A DNA stretch of 64,000 bases from Marinobacter mangrovi (lineage in GTDB: Bacteria > Pseudomonadota > Gammaproteobacteria > Pseudomonadales > Oleiphilaceae). This document shows, piece by piece, positions 38,093-46,024 of this stretch. Each line of letters starts with the position of its first letter. The stretch's first letter is position 1. The stretch lies in NCBI RefSeq assembly GCF_016798325.1, contig NZ_JAERVO010000002.1:310001-374000 (forward strand), in the 5' to 3' direction. The notes below the pieces were generated by a model that saw only the letters and a list, made by a program, of their open reading frames with translations, had not been told where the DNA came from and did not search any database. A program made the translations under genes and the position numbers.

Positions 38093-38095
38093 GAC

Positions 38096-38320
38096 TTATT
38101 TACCGTAATGGATGCCTGCGCCACGATCCCCCGGGCCGCCGAGACTGCCGTTACGCAGGCTGCGGTTGGGATAGTAGCTCGGGCCGCCGAAGTACCAGAA
38201 GGACGGGCCGTGGCTGTACCCGTTGTAGCCGGTGTAGCCGTACCCATCGTTACTGAATGAGAAGAGCGCAAGATAGATCACGCCAAGCAGGGCCAGCGTG
38301 ACGCCTGTTCCGAGTCGCAT
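38096..38320 (-). CDS. Small Gly/Tyr-rich membrane peptide
   Basis: A 74-residue protein with one N-terminal hydrophobic helix (GTGVTLALLGVIYLALFSF) followed by a Gly/Tyr/Ser/Pro-rich tail (GYTGYNGYSHGPSFWYFGG). The helix may be a signal anchor and the tail periplasmic. No family is recognised. ATG 38320 has AAAGGA ahead at 8-10 bases. It lies between the two-TM protein (18 bases) and the spermidine synthase-like gene (3 bases) and is thus part of the operon. Confidence 0.65.
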   Translation of the reverse strand: MRLGTGVTLALLGVIYLALFSFSNDGYGYTGYNGYSHGPSFWYFGGPSYYPNRSLRNGSLGGPGDRGAGIHYGK

Positions 38321-38338
38321 GTGGGAATTCCTTTCCAA

Positions 38339-38917
38339 TCAGTGTTCGCGAAGCGCCGCCAGGGGACTGGTTCCGCCGCCGATGAAGCCAAGGACGAACC
38401 AGGCGATGATGGCGATGATGCCGGCGGCCAGGTGCGGGATGGGGCTGAAGGACGCCGTCTTCACGCTGACGGCAATGTTGCCGGTGCGCTTTTGCCCGCT
38501 GCTCAGATTGCTTTCCGGCTTGACCTTCAGGTAGTAGTCGCCGGCCTTGGGGACCGTGACGCGGGCCTTGTAGGTGCCTTCGGATTCCCGCCAGTAGTAG
38601 CCGTCGGAGTCGTAGCCGTCTTCAGACCAGAACTCGTCGCCGAAACCGGTGAGGTAGCGTTTCTGATCGTCCAGCAACTCCAGGGTAACGTAGCTCCAGT
38701 GGTTGAGCGGCAGGTTCTGCCGGACGCGGACACGCAGGATGGTATTGGGCTCATCGATGTGGATGGGGCCAAGGGTGCCGCCCGCTGCAAGGACGGTGTC
38801 GCTGACTTTCGGCTGTCCGCCGGCGAGGTTGATCACCAGGGATGTGAAGAGCGACAGCGCCGCGAACAGGAAAAGCAGTCGACGAATGATGGCTTTCTGG
38901 GATTTGGTCTCGGTCAT
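38339..38917 (-). CDS. Two-TM membrane protein with extracytoplasmic beta domain
   Basis: A 192-residue protein with TM1 at about 12-32 and TM2 at about 163-185. The region between them is polar and beta-rich (IHIDEPNTILRVRVRQNLP, YVTLELLDDQKRYL, YKARVTVPKAGDYYLKV), like a jelly-roll or carbohydrate-binding-like domain outside the membrane. No family I can name. Only 3 bases separate it from the DUF350 gene upstream. It may be the periplasmic sensor of the system. Confidence 0.65.
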   Translation of the reverse strand: MTETKSQKAIIRRLLFLFAALSLFTSLVINLAGGQPKVSDTVLAAGGTLGPIHIDEPNTILRVRVRQNLPLNHWSYVTLELLDDQKRYLTGFGDEFWSEDGYDSDGYYWRESEGTYKARVTVPKAGDYYLKVKPESNLSSGQKRTGNIAVSVKTASFSPIPHLAAGIIAIIAWFVLGFIGGGTSPLAALREH

Positions 38918-38920
38918 GGT

Positions 38921-39775
38921 TCACCCGATCATGAAATACAGGACGGCGGCAAAACTGATGGCGATGGCGAACTCCAGGAGTCCCGCGCCGGTATTGCGGT
39001 CTTGCGCGATTTCGCGATTGAGGTCATCCCGGCTGATCAGGACCTTGTCAAAGAACAGCCGGGCGCCGATCAGGTAGACGAACACGCCCAGGATGTTGAT
39101 GCCGAGCCAGGACAGGTTGGCCGTCCAGCTGACGAAGTCGTCGTTCGTGGCGGCCATGATGACCAGGCTGATGGCGACCATGCTGCCGCCAAAACCCAGG
39201 CCCGCGGCGAGATTCGCGCCCGCGATCTCATCCTGGATACGGTAGGGGGTCAGCCACTCGTAAAGACGACTGAACAGCAGCAGCGCTACCTGGCCGATGG
39301 CGTAGAAGACCAGGGCCGTGATAACGCCGCCGCCTTCTCCGTGAATCGCCCCGGCGACGACAAACGCCGACGCCAGATAGTTGGCCCCCTGGACGACGCC
39401 GGCCGCCTTGTTGTGATCGTCGCGGATGGCCGCCGCGATGGAGAATTCGTGCAGGATGAAGCGGTCATTAAGGTAACGGGAGACCGTGAGCAGGACCAGG
39501 CCAAGGCCGGTATAGCCGGCCACCACCGCCAGGTCCATCAGCCAGCCCTGGCTGGGCCCCAGATAGGCGCCGCAGAACAGCACGGTGAAGCCCGCGTAGT
39601 AGCCGGCGAGGCCGCACGCCTGGGCGACGTTGTCGTTGCCGGTCAATTCACGGTCAATGTCGTAGGGCGTCAGCCAGCGCTTCAGGCCCTTGGCGACAAC
39701 AAACAGGACAAGGAAAAGGGCCAGCATGCTGGCCCCCCGTCCCAGGTGTTGAAAGTCCATCTCCAACAGATTCAC
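38921..39775 (-). CDS. Tandem DUF350 membrane protein (YjfL-like)
   Basis: Membrane protein of 284 residues with about eight helices in two copies of the DUF350 unit, a family to which E. coli YjfL belongs. The first repeat has LAGYYAGFTVLFCGAYLG and ends in YLNDRFILHEFSIAAAI; the second has LGFGGSMVAISLVIMAA and ends in FFDKVLISRDDLNREIA. The repeated R/N-x-(I/L)-x-x-E-I cytosolic turns follow the same order in both. It overlaps the DUF4178 gene by 4 bases. Function unknown; often near PspA-family genes. Confidence 0.8.
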   Translation of the reverse strand: MNLLEMDFQHLGRGASMLALFLVLFVVAKGLKRWLTPYDIDRELTGNDNVAQACGLAGYYAGFTVLFCGAYLGPSQGWLMDLAVVAGYTGLGLVLLTVSRYLNDRFILHEFSIAAAIRDDHNKAAGVVQGANYLASAFVVAGAIHGEGGGVITALVFYAIGQVALLLFSRLYEWLTPYRIQDEIAGANLAAGLGFGGSMVAISLVIMAATNDDFVSWTANLSWLGINILGVFVYLIGARLFFDKVLISRDDLNREIAQDRNTGAGLLEFAIAISFAAVLYFMIG

Positions 39776-40395
39776 GTTGTTCCTCCGAGACTGTAAATTC
39801 TGATCCGTTCAGGGTTGATGCGTTCGGTGAGGTAGGCGCGGCAATCGTCGCCCCAGCGCTCGATACCCAGGTCGTGGCGATCGTCGTCGCCTTCGTAATC
39901 CCAGAACGTGACGTCCTCGGCCTGGTCCGGATCGCTCTCACGCAGGAAGCGGGCACGACCCTGTTCCGAGAAACGGAACGTGATGCCATCAACCACCAGG
40001 GTTTTCGCCGGCGCCTGATGGCCCGACAGCGAAGACGGCGTGAGGCCGAGCTCTTCCAGCGACAGGCGTTTCAGTGTGACGCTCGCTTCCAGTTCATCGT
40101 CGCGCTCGACATCCACCCAAACGGTGCCATGGCCCGCCTCACATTCCAGCTCCAACCAGGCGTAGTCGTCCTGACGGTAAGTGTGCCGGGCCCTCACCCG
40201 GACATCCTGTTCTTCGCGGTTCGGACCATGGGGTGGCAACTGCAGGACGCCGCCCGGACCGGCCTGTTCAATCGTTCCCGACCCCGGAGAGACCGGGGCT
40301 TCCGGGCCGGTCCGGGGTGTCCGGTCCGCTTGCCAGGTCCGGTAGCCAATCACGCCGAGGGCAATGAACCCGATCACCAGTAGCAGGTTAACCAC
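39772..40395 (-). CDS. DUF4178 protein
   Basis: A 207-residue protein with one N-terminal hydrophobic anchor (LLLVIGFIALGVIGYR), a Pro/Gly linker, and a soluble domain with the DUF4178 pattern (YRQDDYAWLELECEAG, TVWVDVERDDELEASVTL, VTFWDYEGDD). It is like E. coli YjfK in position, between the PspA-family and DUF350 genes. The anchor is expected to place the domain in the cytosol or periplasm depending on topology; a basic patch after the helix (RTWQADR) suggests an inside C terminus. Confidence 0.7.
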   Translation of the reverse strand: MVNLLLVIGFIALGVIGYRTWQADRTPRTGPEAPVSPGSGTIEQAGPGGVLQLPPHGPNREEQDVRVRARHTYRQDDYAWLELECEAGHGTVWVDVERDDELEASVTLKRLSLEELGLTPSSLSGHQAPAKTLVVDGITFRFSEQGRARFLRESDPDQAEDVTFWDYEGDDDRHDLGIERWGDDCRAYLTERINPERIRIYSLGGTT

Positions 40396-40404
40396 GACGA
40401 CTCC

Positions 40405-41127
40405 TTAGGCTTTATCCGACCGGTTGCCGTCGCCGTTCAGACCCATTTCCTGTTTCAGCGCGTCCAGCGAGGCGGAACCGCCGGACGAACCCAGCGCCTG
40501 ATCGATCTCGTCATCCAGGCTGCGGGTGGGTTTGGCCATGTCGCCGTAGGACTCGGCCAGCGCTTCCTCTTCCTCAACGCGGGACCGCATTTTCTCGAGC
40601 GTGGCAATGGTCGAGGACGAGTCGATCTGGGCCATCTGCCGGTTGATCTTCTTGGTGGCGCTGCTGACCTTGGCGCGGGCTTTGAGCGTCTTCAGCTCGT
40701 TCTCCCACTGGGTGATCTGGCTGCGCAGGTCCTGGATCCGGTACTCCAGGTCGGCCGCCATACGATCGTACTTGTCGCGTTCGCCCTTGGCGCGCTCGGC
40801 ATTCGACTGGGCCTGTGTCTGCTGTTCCAGCGCGCGGCTGGCCAGTCGGTCGGCTTCTTCCTGTTCCAGCTCTCCGGAAGAGGCGCGCTGCAACAGACGC
40901 ATGGCCTTGTGCTTGTAGTCGTCGGCTTCGGCGCCGGCCTGTTCGGCTTCGCGCCGGCTGCGGATGGCGATGGCTTTGACCTCGGCCAGACTTTGCAGGC
41001 TGTTGTCCAGGTCTCCCTTGAGATCCCGGATAGCCTGCTCACTCATCTTGATGGGGTCTTCCATCTTGTCGATGGCGGCGTGCGCCTCGGCAGAGCCGAA
41101 CTTGAAAAGACGTTTGAACAGGTTCAT
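40405..41127 (-). CDS. PspA/IM30 family protein (YjfJ-like)
   Basis: Coiled-coil membrane-remodelling protein of 240 residues, an ESCRT-III/PspA/IM30 relative. The N-terminal amphipathic helix (MNLFKRLFKFGSAEAHAAID) should bind membrane; the rest is long helices (KMSEQAIRDLKGDLDNSLQS, LEQEEADRLASRALEQQTQA, and a Glu/Lys-rich middle). Known members stabilise leaky membranes and dissipate stress. It overlaps the DUF2170 gene by 4 bases and precedes the DUF4178 gene by 9 bases. E. coli YjfJ holds the same place in its operon. Confidence 0.88.
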   Translation of the reverse strand: MNLFKRLFKFGSAEAHAAIDKMEDPIKMSEQAIRDLKGDLDNSLQSLAEVKAIAIRSRREAEQAGAEADDYKHKAMRLLQRASSGELEQEEADRLASRALEQQTQAQSNAERAKGERDKYDRMAADLEYRIQDLRSQITQWENELKTLKARAKVSSATKKINRQMAQIDSSSTIATLEKMRSRVEEEEALAESYGDMAKPTRSLDDEIDQALGSSGGSASLDALKQEMGLNGDGNRSDKA

Positions 41128-41534
41128 GCGACGTCACCTCCTTGGCGGGCGTAAGTAATCAACTGGTCAGCGTGTTCGGCCAGCATCAGGCTCAGGGCAT
41201 TGATGGAGCCTTCCAGTTCGTTGAGGTCAATGTTTTCCAGCTGCAGCGTGTCCCGGAAAATCAGTGTGCGACCGGTTTCATCCAGGCACAGGGCGCCGTG
41301 GACGGTTTCCCGGTTGATCTGCAGCAGGGTCCGCAGACAGTCGGCGTCCGGCTGCGCAAGCTTTGCGATGACCTGCTCGATGACGAGGATGTCGTCCTCG
41401 CAGTCGAGCACCAGGTTATGGATGCCGCTTGTCGGCGCCTCGACGATCAGCATCTGCTCGTCGGCGTGTTCTTCCAGCACGGTCAGCGGCAACTGCTGGA
41501 CCAGCGATTTAAGGGTGTCGAATGAATGGCTCAT
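41124..41534 (-). CDS. DUF2170 protein (YjfI-like)
   Basis: Cytosolic protein of 136 residues of the DUF2170 family, to which E. coli YjfI belongs. Features are LKSLVQQLPLTVLEEHADEQ, EDDILVIEQVIAKL, GALCLDETGRTLIFRD and LEGSINALSLMLAEHADQL. YjfI is commonly next to a PspA-family gene, as here. It may bind or regulate the PspA-type partner. ATGA overlap with the PspA gene suggests matched amounts. Confidence 0.82.
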   Translation of the reverse strand: MSHSFDTLKSLVQQLPLTVLEEHADEQMLIVEAPTSGIHNLVLDCEDDILVIEQVIAKLAQPDADCLRTLLQINRETVHGALCLDETGRTLIFRDTLQLENIDLNELEGSINALSLMLAEHADQLITYARQGGDVA

Positions 41535-41576
41535 ATCGGGGCTCCTGATGATTGGATCCTGTGGCAGCGTATTGGC

Positions 41577-42680
41577 TCAGTCGGTCGCGCCGAGTGCTTC
41601 GCGAACCTCGTACTCGGTGGGAATGCGATCCTCATGCACCATCATGATGAGGGCGCAGGCATCAAACCGGTGATCGGCGGCCGGGTGGCATTGCACGTGT
41701 CCGAGATCGTCCACGTACGCCAGCAGCGTTCCGAGTCCCTTTTCCATCAGCCGGCAGACGCTCGTTGACCAGGTTGCGTCGCTCAGTGGGATGTCAAAGC
41801 GGAGCGTGTGGTCGTCCTGGTGGGTAAACAGGTTCTCCAGGATTTTCTCGGCGCCGGGGGCGACGATGGAACGGACCAGAATTTCGGGATAGGCCCGCAC
41901 CGGACGGATGGTGGTGTTGGCGCCGGCCCGTTCGAGGCGGGGTCGATTCCGCTCCTGGACACACTCGGCCACAGTGTAGGGCGGGTGGCCCTCGCACATT
42001 TCGGAAAGCTGCAACAGGACGTCCAGCGTGATGCTATCCGACGCGCGCTTGTATTCATCGCCCGCCAGCACGATGATCGCTTTGGCGGCAGCGGGTGTTG
42101 TTGCGGCCAGCGCCTGTTGTTCGGAAGGGCTGCCGTGGTAATGGACAACGCCCATCTCCCTCAGTTGCGTGGGCAGTCCGTTCGGGAAAGCATCGGTCAG
42201 TAGCTGCACCGGCGCTTCAGAAAAGCCGTCCGCGGCCCGGATCTGGCCCACCAGCCGTTCAAAGTACAGTGCCGCGTTGGCCTTTGGACTGTTGATGATA
42301 AGAATGTGATCGGACATGTCCCACCTCCACAAGCCTTTGATCATGTGATCTTTTCGTTTGATTCGAAAATCGATGTAGTCGCTCGCCAGCTCCGCCAGCA
42401 GTGTAATGCCAGCGATGTACAGTAGGAGTGTGGTGCAAAGGCGCCCCATGGCAGTAGACGCCGAAAGGTCGCCATAGCCGACGGTCGTCAGTGTGGTAAC
42501 GGTCAGCCAGAGGGCATCGCCGATGGTGAGTTGCTCGAAATAGAGCATCGCCAGGACATGCAGGCTGGACAGCAGCGCCAGCCATCCGGCTGCACGTAAT
42601 AAACGTGTCCGCATGTCATTCTGGAGGCGGCGGGTAAAGCGGGTGTAAACGCGTCTTCGCTGGAACAGACGTAAAAACAT
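41577..42680 (-). CDS. Potassium channel with TrkA-N-like regulatory domain
   Basis: Inner-membrane ion channel of 367 residues. Two helices (about 28-47 and 78-100) enclose a pore loop with the K+ filter TVGYGD at 66-71. The cytosolic part (from about 120) has a Rossmann-type TrkA-N/RCK-like fold (SDHILIINSPKANAALYFERL, AIIVLAGDEYKRASDSITLDVLLQL) and a second beta domain to the end. Such channels gate on ligand binding. It is the first gene of the operon, 42 bases ahead of DUF2170. Ligand unknown. Filter is canonical, so K+ selectivity is likely. Confidence 0.85.
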   Translation of the reverse strand: MFLRLFQRRRVYTRFTRRLQNDMRTRLLRAAGWLALLSSLHVLAMLYFEQLTIGDALWLTVTTLTTVGYGDLSASTAMGRLCTTLLLYIAGITLLAELASDYIDFRIKRKDHMIKGLWRWDMSDHILIINSPKANAALYFERLVGQIRAADGFSEAPVQLLTDAFPNGLPTQLREMGVVHYHGSPSEQQALAATTPAAAKAIIVLAGDEYKRASDSITLDVLLQLSEMCEGHPPYTVAECVQERNRPRLERAGANTTIRPVRAYPEILVRSIVAPGAEKILENLFTHQDDHTLRFDIPLSDATWSTSVCRLMEKGLGTLLAYVDDLGHVQCHPAADHRFDACALIMMVHEDRIPTEYEVREALGATD

Positions 42681-42860
42681 AAGCGGTGCTGGCCCTTCCT
42701 GAGCCGGGAACTCCTGTCACTGCACGCAAGAAAGTCCGGATGTGGGGCCGGCGTGGCTGGCCGACAACACCCTGACTGGATTAAGGCGATCGCGACGCAT
42801 ACTACCCATTCTTGCGGGCGGGCGCCATACAAACCGGATGGTTCCGGGCTTGTGTGGCCC

Positions 42861-43928
42861 TTATGACAGGGCGGAAATGGCCAGGTTTATGCCGTACCCT
42901 GCGACCACCAGGAAGCCAAACAGCAGACCGCTCAATAACAGCGGCCGTACCCCCGCCTGACGCACCGCCCCGATGTGGGTGCGCAGTCCCAGAGCGGTCA
43001 TGGCCATGGTCAGCAGTACCGTATCCAGCGCAATCAAACCATTGACGAGCTCTGCCGGCACCACGTGGATTGAGTTGAGAGCGCTGATGGCCAGGAAAAT
43101 GACCGCAAACCAGGGAATGCCCAGACCGGCTCTGGTTTGATCGCCGTGTTGCTGGTGCCGCCGCAACCACTGGCCCAGCAACAGCAGGAACGGCGCCAGC
43201 ATCATCACCCGCAACATCTTTTCGATCACCGCGGTATTGCCGGCGGCCGGGCTGATGGCGTTGCCTGCCGCGACCACCTGCGCCACTTCATGGACGGTGG
43301 AACCCACATAAAGTCCGTACGCGTGCTCGGACAGGCCCAGCCAGGGGTAGATCGCCGGGTAGAGGAACATTCCCAGTGTTCCGAAGACGACGACCGTTGC
43401 CACGGCTACCGAAACCTTGTGCGATTGGGCGCGGACCACCGGCTCGGCCGCCATAATGGCCGCGGCCCCGCAGATCGAGCTGCCGGCACCGATCAGGATA
43501 GCGGTTTCCCGATCCAGACCCAGCAGGCGGCGCCCCAGGAGCAGGGCGAGCATGAACGTGAGCGTCAGGGTCGCCACGTCGGTCAAAACCCCGCTCCAGC
43601 CCACGGCGGCAATCGCCTGAAACGTGATGCGGAAGCCGTAGAGAATAATCCCGAGTCGAAGCAGGCTATTCTTGGAAAAGTCCACGCCGGCTGCGGTTTC
43701 GTGGGCGATGCGGGGAAAGACGGTGTTGCCCAGGACAATCCCGAGGACGACCCCGATCGTCAGCGGGCTGAGACCATGGGTCGCCACCCAGGGCTTATGA
43801 GCCAGCCACAGGCTGATCACAGCCACCGCCAGAACCAGGATCACACCCAGTCGGAACTCGCGATGGCGAAGCCCGGGCAGGGGGTTGTGGGGTGTCGTCA
43901 GCAGGGCGTGCGTCAATCGACCCATCAT
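42861..43928 (-). CDS. yeiH: YeiH-family putative sulfate/sulfonate exporter
   Basis: Inner-membrane protein of 355 residues with about ten helices, of the YeiH/UPF0324 family. Typical segments: GVVLGIVLGNTVFPRI, LLRLGIILYGFRITF, GAGSSICGAAAIMAAEPVVRA and GSTVHEVAQVVAAGNAI. Members are often called sulfate exporters, on weak evidence. ATG 43928 has GGAGG 8 bases upstream, which I prefer over a longer in-frame extension. It is divergent from a LysR regulator, which in E. coli-type arrangements (yeiE) may control it. Confidence 0.85.
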   Translation of the reverse strand: MMGRLTHALLTTPHNPLPGLRHREFRLGVILVLAVAVISLWLAHKPWVATHGLSPLTIGVVLGIVLGNTVFPRIAHETAAGVDFSKNSLLRLGIILYGFRITFQAIAAVGWSGVLTDVATLTLTFMLALLLGRRLLGLDRETAILIGAGSSICGAAAIMAAEPVVRAQSHKVSVAVATVVVFGTLGMFLYPAIYPWLGLSEHAYGLYVGSTVHEVAQVVAAGNAISPAAGNTAVIEKMLRVMMLAPFLLLLGQWLRRHQQHGDQTRAGLGIPWFAVIFLAISALNSIHVVPAELVNGLIALDTVLLTMAMTALGLRTHIGAVRQAGVRPLLLSGLLFGFLVVAGYGINLAISALS

Positions 43929-44014
43929 GGCCGTGTCCTCCGAAGTGGTCTCGATGTTAAGGACACGGTAGGGTTTGCTTATAAATAAAACGAATATATA
44001 GTTTTCATTTTGGA

Positions 44015-44029
44015 ATAACTTCAGGTTAT
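44015..44029. promoter_or_regulatory. LysR-type box at the yeiH/LysR divergent promoter
   Basis: ATAAC-N5-GTTAT is a perfect palindrome of T-N11-A type, the signature of LysR operators. It abuts the LysR gene start (44034) and is about 90 bases before yeiH. The flanking sequence is AT-rich. A role in autorepression and control of yeiH is inferred. Confidence 0.55.
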
Positions 44030-44033
44030 GGCC

Positions 44034-44942
44034 ATGAATCTGCACCTGCTACGCATCTTCTTCAACGTGGCCCGTGAGGGCAGTTTTTCGCGAGCGGCGG
44101 AGGCCCTTCACATCAGTCAGCCGGCCGTGTCCAAGGGCGTGCGCGAACTGGAACATCAGCTGGACGTGGCCCTTGTTGAGCGCGCACAACGCCAGGGCGG
44201 CGCAAAATCGCGGGTGATGCTGACGCCGATCGGCGAGGTGTTGTTCGAGCATGCCCGGGGCATTTTTGCCCTGGAGAAAGCGGCCATCGACGATATCCAC
44301 GCCCGGATTGGCCTGCGCAAGGGCGCGCTGGTGGTGGGGGCCAGCACGACGATTGCCGGCTACTGGCTGGGTCCTTACCTGGCGCTGTTTGCCGATGCCT
44401 GGCCGGACATCGCCATCGAAGTGCGGGCGGGCAATACGGAATCGGTCAGTCGCTGGCTGATTGACTGCGAAGTGGATGTGGCCCTGGTGGAGGGCGCGGT
44501 CGCCGACGAACGCCTGGAGAGTCGCCACTGGCAGGACGATGCCCTGGTCATTATCGGGCCGCCGGATTGGGAGCAGAGCCTGTCCGGATCGTCTTTGGAC
44601 GCGTTGAACGGCGAACGCTGGGTCATGCGTGAACCCGGGTCCGGAACCCGGGAAGTGGCCCGGCAGATGATGGCGGATCTGAAGATCGCACCGGCGTCCC
44701 TGATGGAAGCCGGCAGCAACGAAGCGATTGCCCGGTCGGTCGCCTGTGGCGCTGGGTTGGCGATTTTGCCACGGGTCGTGGCCGCCGACCTTCTGGAGCT
44801 CGGTCGCGTCACGTTGATCGAGCCGCCGGCGATGCCGGCCCTGTCCCGGCCCCTGTATCAACTGTTCCACCGGGACCGTCGCCTATCGCCCGCTGCGGGA
44901 CGTTTCGTGGATTTCCTGGAAGGCTCAACGGCCGAGTCGTGA
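44034..44942 (+). CDS. LysR-family transcriptional regulator
   Basis: DNA-binding regulator of 302 residues. The winged helix-turn-helix is near the N terminus (LLRIFFNVAREGSFSRAAEALHISQPAVSKGVRELE) in pieces of the typical LysR order. The effector domain starts around residue 95 (GALVVGASTTIAGYWLGPYLALF), as in YeiE/CysB-like regulators. I prefer ATG 44034 since AGG lies 8 bases upstream; ATG 44028 is in frame but inside a palindrome. It is divergent from yeiH and its end overlaps the GlxA-type gene by 18 bases on the other strand. Confidence 0.88.
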   Translation: MNLHLLRIFFNVAREGSFSRAAEALHISQPAVSKGVRELEHQLDVALVERAQRQGGAKSRVMLTPIGEVLFEHARGIFALEKAAIDDIHARIGLRKGALVVGASTTIAGYWLGPYLALFADAWPDIAIEVRAGNTESVSRWLIDCEVDVALVEGAVADERLESRHWQDDALVIIGPPDWEQSLSGSSLDALNGERWVMREPGSGTREVARQMMADLKIAPASLMEAGSNEAIARSVACGAGLAILPRVVAADLLELGRVTLIEPPAMPALSRPLYQLFHRDRRLSPAAGRFVDFLEGSTAES

Positions 44943-45899
44943 CCGGTACGCATTGGGGGACAGCCCGGTGCTGTCCTTGAACAGCCGGGAAAAAGAACTG
45001 ACGTCCTCATAGCCCACCGCCTGGGTAATTTGCTCCACCGATCGCGCGGTGGTTTCCAGCAAGTGGCGGGCGGATTCGACTCGTAACAGCTGTAAATAGC
45101 GATGGGGTGTTTCGCCGGTCGCCGCCTTGAACCGGCGCAGCAGCGAGCGGGTGCTCAGTCCCGACTGATGCGCCATATCCTCCATGCTCAGCGGGTGGGT
45201 GAAGCGGCCATCGAGCCAGTCCTGCAGCGCCAGGATGGTGTCGTCCTGGTGATAACGCCGGATCTGCAGAGCCGCATACGGCGCCTGGCTGCGTCGGCCC
45301 GCATCCACCACAAACGCCTTGGCCAGTTCGCGGGCGACCTGTGCGCCGGCATAACGCTCGATCAGCAGGATACCCAGATCCCACCAGGCGGTTCCGCCCC
45401 CGGCGCAGGCAATCGGGCCATCCACTGTGACCAGCTGTTCCGGCACGCAATCCACGTTGGGGTAGCGTTGCCGGAACAGCGGGCTGAATCCCCAGTGAGT
45501 GGTGGCCTTGCGCCCATCCAGCAGACCCGCTTCGGCCAACAGGAAGGCGCCGGTACAGTTGCTGGCGATCGATTTGCCCTGATCGGCCTGCTGTCGCAGC
45601 CAGTCGAGCAGGGGACCTGCCTGTTCCAGCGTCTCCTCGATCGGGCCGCCGATGGTCGGCACCAGGATCAGATCCCCGGGGTCGGCATCGGCCAGGCTGC
45701 CGTGGGCCAGTAGCGCGATACCGTTCAGGCACTGGCAGGGGCCGCCGTCACTGGTCAGCAGGCGGACTTCAAAACGGCGTTCCGGACGCTCGCCCTGAAT
45801 CCGCGCCCAGGTGACGCCGGCCAACTGGAACAGGTCGATCATGCCGGTGATGGTGCTGGCAAGGGCGCCGGGAAAACCGACGATGGAGACACGCTGCAT
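44925..45899 (-). CDS. GlxA-family AraC-type transcriptional regulator
   Basis: Regulator of 324 residues. The N-terminal half (1-190) is a DJ-1/PfpI-type ligand domain (VSIVGFPGALASTITGMIDLF, SIASNCTGAFLLAEAGLLDG with the nucleophile-like Cys). The C-terminal part is an AraC DNA-binding domain with two HTHs (MEDMAHQSGLSTRSLLRRFK, ITQAVGYEDVSSFSRLFK). GlxA-type regulators often control catabolic genes for amino acids or betaines. Divergent from an acyl-CoA dehydrogenase. Between them lie a palindrome and a direct repeat (45926-45972). Confidence 0.88.
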   Translation of the reverse strand: MQRVSIVGFPGALASTITGMIDLFQLAGVTWARIQGERPERRFEVRLLTSDGGPCQCLNGIALLAHGSLADADPGDLILVPTIGGPIEETLEQAGPLLDWLRQQADQGKSIASNCTGAFLLAEAGLLDGRKATTHWGFSPLFRQRYPNVDCVPEQLVTVDGPIACAGGGTAWWDLGILLIERYAGAQVARELAKAFVVDAGRRSQAPYAALQIRRYHQDDTILALQDWLDGRFTHPLSMEDMAHQSGLSTRSLLRRFKAATGETPHRYLQLLRVESARHLLETTARSVEQITQAVGYEDVSSFSRLFKDSTGLSPNAYRSRLGR

Positions 45900-45925
45900 G
45901 TGGCTTGAGTCGCTCTCGGATAGGA

Positions 45926-45972
45926 TTGGCGATTTTCGCCAAGATTGTGTCAGAAATGACGGTTTTCACCAA
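45926..45972. promoter_or_regulatory. Palindrome and 30-base-spaced direct repeat in glxA-like/acyl-CoA dehydrogenase promoter
   Basis: TTGGCGA-TTT-TCGCCAA (45926-45942) is a perfect 7-bp-arm palindrome. GATTTTCGCCAA (45931-45942) recurs as GGTTTTCACCAA (45961-45972), 30 bases on, matching 10 of 12. That spacing (three helical turns) suits an AraC-family dimer. It lies between the GlxA-type regulator (starts 45899) and the dehydrogenase (starts 46025). Confidence 0.55.
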
Positions 45973-46024
45973 TGCCGGGGTGTGACACCCTTTGCGCTAT
46001 TTCCCAACAAAGGCAACAACCACC

